Assembly (NCBI GenBank): GCA_003242085.1 | Contig: QBML01000019.1 | Span: 1-64,000, forward strand | Direction of reading: 5' to 3' | DNA from: Pseudanabaena frigida | GTDB taxonomy: Bacteria; Cyanobacteriota; Cyanobacteriia; Pseudanabaenales; Pseudanabaenaceae | DNA length: 64,000 nucleotides | Shown here: positions 58,173-64,000 of the stretch, piece by piece | How positions within the stretch are numbered: position 1 is the stretch's first letter | How the letters are laid out: every line of letters begins with the position of its first letter | The notes under the pieces: generated by a model | What the model saw: only the letters and a program-made list of their open reading frames with translations | The model's database searches: none | What the model was told of the DNA's origin: nothing | Program-made: the position numbers and the translations under genes

Positions 58173-59564
58173 TTAATTTATGAATTTTTTTAAGGTATCT
58201 AGGGTCATTGTGTAAGGTGGATAACGCCACTTGAGGTCAAAACGGAAAGAGTTTTTTAGGACACTCTTGCGATGAGAAAATGTGTCAAATGACGCTTTAC
58301 CGTGGTAACTGCCCATTCCACTATTACCAACTCCACCAAATGGAAGTTCGGGATTACCGAGATGCATAATCGTATCGTTGAAACAGCCACCACCAAAGGA
58401 TACTTCCTTGAGAATTTGCTCTTGATTTTGTTTGTTGTTAGAGAATAGATACAGAGCAAGAGGTTTGGGCTGAGCGTTAATCAAAGCGATCGCCTCTGAA
58501 ATTTGGTCGTATTCTAGAATTGGCAAGATGGGACCAAAAATTTCTTCTGACATGATTTTAGAGTTAGTCGAAACTCGATCGATTAAAGTAGGGGCGATGA
58601 AGCGATCGCTCCTATCGCTTTGACCACCAATTAAGATTGTGCCATTACCAAGCAGACTGACTAGTCGATCGAATTGGCGATCGTTGACAATCCGAGCAAA
58701 ATCAGGACTTTGTTGGGGATTTTCACCAAAGAAAGTTTTTATACAAGCAACTAACTTTTCGACTAGGACAGATTTAATACTCTTCTGAATTAAGAGATAA
58801 TCAGGCGCAACACAAGTTTGCCCAGCATTATAGAACTTACCCCAAATGATTCGTTTGGCAGTAGTGTCCAAATCGCATTCAGCATCAACAATGCAGGGAC
58901 TTTTACCACCAAGTTCTAAAGTTACTGGTGTTAGATGCTTTGCCGCAGCTTCCATTACGATTTTGCCGATCGCCGTTCCACCTGTAAAGAAGATATGGTC
59001 GAATTTTTCGGCGAGTAAAGCTTGATTGGTTTCAATACCACCTTCAATCGTAATAATAAAACTAGGATCGAAGTTGGCATTGATGATTTTGGCGATCGCA
59101 CTGAAAGTGTGAGGAGTATGCTCTGAAGGTTTTAGAATTGCACAATTTCCTGCGGCGATCGCCCCGATAAGAGGTTGAATTGTTAAGGCGAAGGGATAGT
59201 TCCAAGGAGCAATAATGAGAACCACACCTAGAGGCTCAGTATAGATATAACTAGAGCTAGGAAATAAGTTGATGGGAGTTCCTACTTTTTGGGGCTTCAT
59301 CCAAGCCTTCAGATGTTTGATCGCATATTTTATTTCAGACTGTGTAATCAAAACTTCACTACCAAATCCCTCGATCGCAGGTTTGCGAAGATCTTTATAA
59401 ACTGCATCGAGGATTAGTCGATCGTTTTCTTGAATTACCCTTAACAACTTATTGAGTTGAGCTACCCGAAAATCATAACTTTTGGTTTTTCCCGTTGCAA
59501 AAAAATCACTTTGACTGGCAATCACTGCTTTGATATCCAGGCTGTTTGCAGGTATTGTCACCAT
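58173..59564 (-). CDS. Aldehyde dehydrogenase (fatty-aldehyde type)
   Basis: 463 aa. Catalytic Cys in FYNAGQTCVAPDYLL, the Glu in TLELGGKSPCI, NAD loop IFFTGGTAIGKIV, and FNDTIMHLGNPELPFGGVGN. It resembles class 3-type aldehyde dehydrogenases of cyanobacteria (e.g. the long-chain aldehyde oxidiser). Divergent from the GIDE gene. Confidence 0.92.
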   Translation of the reverse strand: MVTIPANSLDIKAVIASQSDFFATGKTKSYDFRVAQLNKLLRVIQENDRLILDAVYKDLRKPAIEGFGSEVLITQSEIKYAIKHLKAWMKPQKVGTPINLFPSSSYIYTEPLGVVLIIAPWNYPFALTIQPLIGAIAAGNCAILKPSEHTPHTFSAIAKIINANFDPSFIITIEGGIETNQALLAEKFDHIFFTGGTAIGKIVMEAAAKHLTPVTLELGGKSPCIVDAECDLDTTAKRIIWGKFYNAGQTCVAPDYLLIQKSIKSVLVEKLVACIKTFFGENPQQSPDFARIVNDRQFDRLVSLLGNGTILIGGQSDRSDRFIAPTLIDRVSTNSKIMSEEIFGPILPILEYDQISEAIALINAQPKPLALYLFSNNKQNQEQILKEVSFGGGCFNDTIMHLGNPELPFGGVGNSGMGSYHGKASFDTFSHRKSVLKNSFRFDLKWRYPPYTMTLDTLKKFIN

Positions 59565-59656
59565 AATTAGTAAATTACGTAAAGTTGAGTTCTTTCTAAA
59601 GCTTAACCTATGATAGTTTTAAGCCATAGAACCAGTGTGTAATTACTGCAAATACT

Positions 59657-60454
59657 ATGGCAATTTTCGGCGGCATTCTGATTGCGATCGGCATCATTTT
59701 ATTTTTTGTGCAAAAGAACTACAGCACAAAGTTACAAAGTATTCGTTCCGCAACGTCTTCAACGGTTGCTGAGTTACAACGAATTGCCAGTGAAATTGCG
59801 GGGGAGATTGGTAGCGGTAATTTGCGGGAATACGTTAAGGTGCGTGGTAATATCAGAAGCGATCGCCCTTTAATTTCAGAACTGAAGCAAGAAACCTGCG
59901 TGCACTACACCATGCGAGTCGTTAGAGAGTATGAGGAGCAACATACAACTCGCGATAGCGAAAATAAAACCCGTACCGAAACCCGCCGAGGTTCGGAAAC
60001 AGTGTCGAGTAATAGTCAATCAATTCCATTTACTTTGCAGGATAAATCTGGCGAACTTGTGGTTAACCCTGATGGTGGGAATATTGATACGGTACAAGTA
60101 TTAAATGAGTTTCGCCAAGAAAATTCTAACGGTTCTTCAATATCTTTTGGCGGTTTTACTTTAGCGCTTGGTACTGGTATGGGTGGCAGACGTACGATTG
60201 GTTATCGCTATACAGAGTCGATCTTGCCATGCGATCGCGAGGTGTTAGTAATTGGTACAGCAGCAGACGAGGGAGGACAAGTCACGCTTCGCAAGCCAAT
60301 TCAATCGGACAAAAAGTTTATTATTTCCCTCAAGAGTGAAGAGGAACTTGCTAAGTCCACGGCAGATGCGGCTAAATGGTATTTCTATGGAATGATTGCC
60401 TCTTTTGCGATCGGTGCGATCTTAGTAATTGTGGGGTTAATTTTGAAGAGTTAA
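59657..60454 (+). CDS. GIDE-domain protein (MUL1-like, no RING)
   Basis: 265 aa. An N-terminal membrane helix (about 3-18) and a C-terminal one (about 242-262) flank a soluble region with ELKQETCVHYTMRVVREYEE, IPFTLQDKSGELVVNPDGGN, and YRYTESILPCDREVLVIGTA. This is the BAM/GIDE region of mitochondrial ubiquitin ligase MUL1. The RING finger is absent. Role in bacteria unknown. Confidence 0.8.
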   Translation: MAIFGGILIAIGIILFFVQKNYSTKLQSIRSATSSTVAELQRIASEIAGEIGSGNLREYVKVRGNIRSDRPLISELKQETCVHYTMRVVREYEEQHTTRDSENKTRTETRRGSETVSSNSQSIPFTLQDKSGELVVNPDGGNIDTVQVLNEFRQENSNGSSISFGGFTLALGTGMGGRRTIGYRYTESILPCDREVLVIGTAADEGGQVTLRKPIQSDKKFIISLKSEEELAKSTADAAKWYFYGMIASFAIGAILVIVGLILKS

Positions 60455-60545
60455 TTCCTTAGAATTTGTGAAGGTTGAACTTTGACATATTTTCAAAAAG
60501 ATTGGTCTTTTCATCAACAGTTAACTGAAAAGCATCTTTGATGTT

Positions 60546-60647
60546 GCTATTAGACAGTCAAGCAATTATTAGCGGACAAAACCGTTGTAATAAGTCTTGT
60601 ATATAATTATGTGTTAACCGCCAAATTACCTTTGATAGTCTAGTAGG
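60546..60647. repeat. Family-3 imperfect palindrome, copy 1 (left of arr)
   Basis: 102 bp. Left end GCTATTAGACAGTCAAGCAA; right end TTTGATAGTCTAGTAGG. The two halves are imperfect inverted repeats (AGACAGTCAA / TTGATAGTCT; AGCGGACAAAAC / GTGTTAACCGCC). About 84% identical by eye to copy 2 in the same orientation. Confidence 0.8.
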
Positions 60648-60676
60648 GGAAGAGATCGATTGGAACCCTGATAATT

Positions 60677-60811
60677 ATGTCTATCCCGAAATTTCTCCTA
60701 CTCGCTAGGGGCTATGATCGATTGGAAACACTACAAACAAGCGCTAGCGGCGAACGTCCACTTGTATTAGCCATCCGTCGCCTATTTACATACCATTGGC
60801 AGTCATTGTAA
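60677..60811 (+). pseudogene. Possible protein fragment in the arr cassette
   Basis: 44-codon frame MSIPKFLLLARGYDRLETLQ...SGERPLVLAIRRLFTYHW, TAA at 60809-60811. Plausibly a C-terminal fragment of an unknown gene, or chance. Not recognised. Confidence 0.25.
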
Positions 60812-60855
60812 CGGACAAATCAACACACCAAAAAAATCACGCATAAATATGAAAT

Positions 60856-61308
60856 ATGACAATGGGAAAAAATAAAAGTGCGAACAAATTGAATGAATCT
60901 ATTCAAAGCCCATTTGCTCAGACGTTCTTCCACGGTACAAAGGCAGACCTGAAGATTGGTAACTTGATCGAAGTTGGTTTTAACTCAAACTTTGGACAAA
61001 GAAAAAATGCGAAATATATCTATCTGACAGCTACCTTGGATGCTGCTATTTGGGGGGCTGAACTTGCTTTAGGCGAAGGACGTGAAAGAATATATTTAGT
61101 AGAACCAACAGGACTAATTGAGGACGACCCCAATTTAACTGACAAAAAATTCCCTGGTAATCCAACAAAGTCTTATCGCTCAGTACATCCATTTAAGGTT
61201 GTTGGAGAAATTACTATTTGGCAAGGGCACTCACCAGAACAAATCAAAGCAATGAAAGACGGATTAGCAAAACTTAAAGAACAAGGGATTGAGGCAATAG
61301 AGGACTAA
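60856..61308 (+). CDS. arr: Arr-type NAD-dependent rifampin ADP-ribosyltransferase homologue
   Basis: 150 aa. Matches Arr enzymes closely: FFHGTKADLKIGNLIEVGF with the His of HGTK, KYIYLTATLDAAIWGAELAL, RIYLVEPTGLIEDDPNLTDK, KFPGNPTKSYRSVHPFKVV and WQGHSPEQI. Arr attaches ADP-ribose to rifamycins. Catalytic residues look intact. Natural substrate outside drug exposure is unknown. It is bracketed by two same-orientation 102-bp imperfect palindromes, which suggests a mobile cassette. No strong ribosome-binding site. Confidence 0.88.
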   Translation: MTMGKNKSANKLNESIQSPFAQTFFHGTKADLKIGNLIEVGFNSNFGQRKNAKYIYLTATLDAAIWGAELALGEGRERIYLVEPTGLIEDDPNLTDKKFPGNPTKSYRSVHPFKVVGEITIWQGHSPEQIKAMKDGLAKLKEQGIEAIED

Positions 61309-61340
61309 CTAAATCTAAGAAACTAAATTTGACAACTCAG

Positions 61341-61442
61341 ACTAGTAGACAGTAAAGCAATTATTGACGGACAAAACTGTTTCAATCAATCCTGTATATA
61401 CTTTTGTGTTAACCGCCAAGTTACCTTTGATAGTCTACTAGT
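61341..61442. repeat. Family-3 imperfect palindrome, copy 2 (right of arr)
   Basis: 102 bp, ends ACTAGTAGAC (61341-61350) and GTCTACTAGT (61433-61442) are perfect 10-bp inverted repeats. Shares with copy 1 GTTAACCGCCAA and ACCTTTGATAGTCTA. Confidence 0.85.
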
Positions 61443-61521
61443 CGCTTACACAGATTTGATGCTAGCGTAAATTTCATATAAAATTAACGAAATAAAGGTT
61501 GAAAATCTTCATCTTTAAAAT

Positions 61522-63072
61522 TTATAACTTACAGAATTGGCGCGATCGCGAAAATGCGGCTTCTTGGAATTGCCAACCAAAGGCAAAATGACTAATGGAA
61601 CTAATCGTAGGAACCGCCGCACGGATTGCTTGCATTTGCACCTCCAACGATGGACGATTGGCAAAGGGTTCATTCCATTGCCCTACTAAAATTGGTGCGA
61701 TTTTGGTTCCTTCAGGAGCGTATTGAGCGACTCGACGAACTTGGGCAACAATACAATCGGGTTTTCCACAGACTGCATATGCCATTGGCTGCCACTCATA
61801 GGAACTAGTGAACAAATGCCAAGGTTGCATTCGCGAATCAAATCCTTCGCCTACAGGTTGATTGCCATCTGAGAAAAAGGCAATGCCAGCGGGAATACCT
61901 TGACGGAAAACTGGTTTGGAAACAATATCGAGATAATAGGTCACACCGATAAAAGCATGACCGACAGCCAACTTCCAAAGCTCATTTTGCCAAAAGGCGA
62001 TCGCGGGATTTTGGCTGGAAGGTTGGCGACCTTGCCATAGAGGTTCGGATTCTTGAGGATAGAGCTTTTTCACAGTTTGGAGATCGGTTGGTGTGACATA
62101 GCCCTGTTTAAGAAAGCGATTAATAATTTCTAGCCCTTGCAAATTCTCAGCGCGATCGCGTAATGCTTGTAATGACGCTTGACCATAAATCCACAGATAG
62201 CGGACATTACTCACCACCGAAGCCGCGCCTGCACCACGTTTATAACGCACATAATCGAATACGACTCCATCAGGTTTTCGCTTCACAACTTCATTTACTA
62301 CCAAATATAAATCGCTCTGGGCTTGGTAATTGTAAGGATCGATAAATAGCTGATTCGTAGTGGAGACTTCACCTTCAGGGTTTTTACCCAAATTCTCGAC
62401 AATCGAAATGGTGCTGTCTCCATTCCCATTCCGCGCGATCGCATTCTGCCGAGCTACGGTCATTTTCGCTAAGCCATTACGGTCAAAGCCTTTGCCATAG
62501 GAAGTACTAAAGTTCATCGTAAATATCCAAGCATGAACTTTAATCCCTCTCTCTCTCCCTTTGGCGATCGCCAGTTTTAGTAAATCGGCATTTTTATATT
62601 GCTCGGAGTTAATTAAAGATTCCCAAGCCGTTGTATTTTCCGAACGAGGTAAGAGAATCTTACCTTCGGATATAACTTCCACAAACACTTGGTTATAGCC
62701 TTTATTAACGATGCGATCCATTACTTCATCAAGTTTGCCATCCTGAAGATCGCAGGGATATAGACGCAGCCAAACACCTTGAGTTTTGAGCCAAGACTTT
62801 TGCCGACAGGTATTAAGTGCTTGGCTGTGTTGTTTTACGATCTCCTGATATGCCTTTGTCGAAGCTACATTTTCGTTATTAATTGCCTTTTTTCGATCGG
62901 AACTATCTTTAAAAGCAGCTATACGCAAATTGTCTTTGTTCGCGATCGCCTCATTCTCAAATTGACAATATTCACCAACTTGAGCAAAGACGGGCGGCAT
63001 AATGCTCATCCCCACTAATAAATTAGTGAGTAAGGTAAGCGAAAAAACTCTAGTTGTGATGTTTGCCGACAT
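61522..63072 (-). CDS. GHL10-type (family 10-like) glycosyl hydrolase, exported
   Basis: 516 aa from ATG 63072 (MSANITTRVFSLTLLTNLLV), a signal peptide cut near VFAQ. The barrel shows GVWLRLYPCDLQDGKLDEVM, QVFVEVISEGKILLP, KVHAWIFTMNFS, FDYVRYKRG. Such proteins are predicted glycosidases of exopolysaccharide or cell wall; no substrate is proven. A TTG at 63111 lies in a hairpin and is unlikely to be the start. Confidence 0.85.
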   Translation of the reverse strand: MSANITTRVFSLTLLTNLLVGMSIMPPVFAQVGEYCQFENEAIANKDNLRIAAFKDSSDRKKAINNENVASTKAYQEIVKQHSQALNTCRQKSWLKTQGVWLRLYPCDLQDGKLDEVMDRIVNKGYNQVFVEVISEGKILLPRSENTTAWESLINSEQYKNADLLKLAIAKGRERGIKVHAWIFTMNFSTSYGKGFDRNGLAKMTVARQNAIARNGNGDSTISIVENLGKNPEGEVSTTNQLFIDPYNYQAQSDLYLVVNEVVKRKPDGVVFDYVRYKRGAGAASVVSNVRYLWIYGQASLQALRDRAENLQGLEIINRFLKQGYVTPTDLQTVKKLYPQESEPLWQGRQPSSQNPAIAFWQNELWKLAVGHAFIGVTYYLDIVSKPVFRQGIPAGIAFFSDGNQPVGEGFDSRMQPWHLFTSSYEWQPMAYAVCGKPDCIVAQVRRVAQYAPEGTKIAPILVGQWNEPFANRPSLEVQMQAIRAAVPTISSISHFAFGWQFQEAAFSRSRQFCKL

Positions 63073-63104
63073 ATAAAAACCGTGATATCTATTTTTTATA
63101 GTGG

Positions 63105-63133
63105 TTTTCAAATGAGTGCATACTCATTTGAAA
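63105..63133. repeat. Inverted repeat GTTTTCAAATGAG ... CTCATTTGAAAAC
   Basis: 13-bp arms with a 3-nt gap (TGCATA centre) in the divergent region between the glycosyl hydrolase and the TPR gene. Possible operator. Confidence 0.5.
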
Positions 63134-63304
63134 ACAAAAAACCAATCTCAGTCAGGCTTTTGGGTTTTTACTTTGCCGTAGGCAAAATAAAAACCGCTAT
63201 AGGACTGAAATTGCCTTAATGTTTTTGGGCAATATTCTATTAGGTTTTTGATACAGTACTCTGGGCAACATCAAAAAACCAATAAAATCTTCGACTGTAA
63301 TCGC

Positions 63305-64000
63305 CATGAATGATGTCATCAATCCATCAGTTGAATCGCCTGAGACATATCTCCAATATGGCGATCGCTATCAGCCATCTGGCAATACTGACCTTGCACT
63401 TAAAAACTATCAACGCGCCTTGGCGATAAATCCTGACTTCGCCCCTGCCCATGAGCGGATTGGCTCAATTTATCAACTACAGGGCAATGTGATGGAGTCG
63501 ATCGCCAGTTTTAGCAAAGCTATTCAAATTAATCCGCAATCCTTGGCAGCCCAATTAGGATTGGGTAATGCGTATCAACAAATGGGATGGGCTGAACTAG
63601 CAATTACGCATTTTCAGAAAGCTTTGGAACTTGCGCCCGATCGCTTTTTGGCGGAATATCATTGCAAGCTGGGGGATAGCCTTAAAGATCGTGGCAAAAT
63701 TGCGGAGGCGATCGCTAGTTACGAACGAGCAATCTCCACAAATCCAGATTATCTCGATGGATATCGGGCGATCGCGCAAATATATATGCGCCAGAACGAT
63801 ATAGAAGCAGTAAAAGTAATTTACGAACGCGCCAATACTCATAACTCCGAACTCCTGCAAGCCAAGGACTACAACGCACTTGGAGTATCATGGCTGCAGA
63901 AAATCAACACGATCGCCGCCGAAGATAAATCAGGAATAGATGATTTAGTAGATAGTGCGATCGCTTGCTTTGAACGTGCCATTCAGATCGATCCTACCTA
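63305..64000 (+). CDS. TPR-repeat protein, cut by window end
   Basis: From ATG 63305 the frame stays open for 232 codons to the end: MNDVINPSVESPETYLQYGD, then TPR units such as LKNYQRALAINPDFAPAHER, SIASFSKAIQINPQSLAAQL, ITHFQKALELAPDRFLAEYH and SYERAISTNPDYLDGYR. At least five repeats are visible, with more likely after the window. Scaffold or, as in some cyanobacteria, attached to a glycosyltransferase. The C-terminal end is unseen. Confidence 0.85.

Noticed and set aside
60546-61442. The arr-flanking repeats as integron attC sites
   Set aside because: No GTTRRRY/RYYYAAC core pair was found on either strand of either copy, and no integrase gene is in the window.
63072-63111. Longer start for the glycosyl hydrolase
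   Set aside because: The upstream TTG lies in an inverted repeat and would hide the signal peptide.
63597-63860. Minus-strand open frame opposite the TPR gene
   Set aside because: It is antisense to clear TPR repeats and resembles nothing.

Overview
This window looks like chromosome from a filamentous or unicellular cyanobacterium. The evidence is an orange carotenoid protein and its recovery protein FRP, a cyanobacterial PsbP lipoprotein, the phytoene desaturase/phytoene synthase pair, a MenA-type phytyltransferase, a NarM-type nitrate reductase-associated protein, a giant Ser/Thr kinase-AAA-GAF-histidine kinase, and very many copies of the HIP1 octamer GCGATCGC. The modest GC content, the style of the hairpin repeats and the gene set make me think of Pseudanabaena or a relative. 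That genus guess is inference.

Layout. 0-3.4 kb: repeats, a PATAN-REC response regulator, and a Ser/Thr kinase fused to a formylglycine-generating-enzyme-like domain. 3.6-5.0 kb: a compact toxin-antitoxin cluster, partly decayed (HicBA, a PIN-domain remnant, a ribbon-helix-helix protein, a truncated YoeB-like toxin with its antitoxin). 5.1-17.5 kb: mostly housekeeping (CHAT-TPR protein, signal peptidase I, DeoC, 6-phosphogluconate dehydrogenase, AnmK, ribosomal protein S2). 17.6-20.3 kb: a repeat-rich accessory stretch with a VOC protein, an orphan HicB, an AAC(3)-I-like acetyltransferase and a DUF1993 protein. 20.3-30.2 kb: signalling (HstK-type kinase, STAS protein, RsbU-type phosphatase), Mrp and CyanoP. 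31-39.5 kb: MutS2 without an Smr domain, NarM, an OmpR-type regulator, HemL and FtsH.

39.5-43.3 kb: a LysR regulator killed by one in-frame stop, two tandem CrcB fluoride channels and a bestrophin-like channel. 43.6-53 kb: a photoprotection and carotenoid region (FRP, OCP, CrtW, then a membrane sensor that has lost its phospho-acceptor histidine, then CrtB, CrtP/Pds and MenA). 53-64 kb: an FAD oxidoreductase, a DUF3082 protein, an aldehyde dehydrogenase, a GIDE-domain protein, an Arr-type rifampin ADP-ribosyltransferase gene bracketed by two 102-bp imperfect palindromes, a GHL10-type glycosyl hydrolase and the start of a TPR protein cut by the window edge.

The most notable non-coding content is three families of small mobile-looking repeats. 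One is a hairpin element with TATAGC-type ends and a long stem that differs in sequence from copy to copy but stays perfectly paired. The second has ends like TATAGCAATCCTAAAT. The third is the palindrome that brackets arr. The arr cassette and the structure-conserving hairpins are the best candidates for something not yet described.
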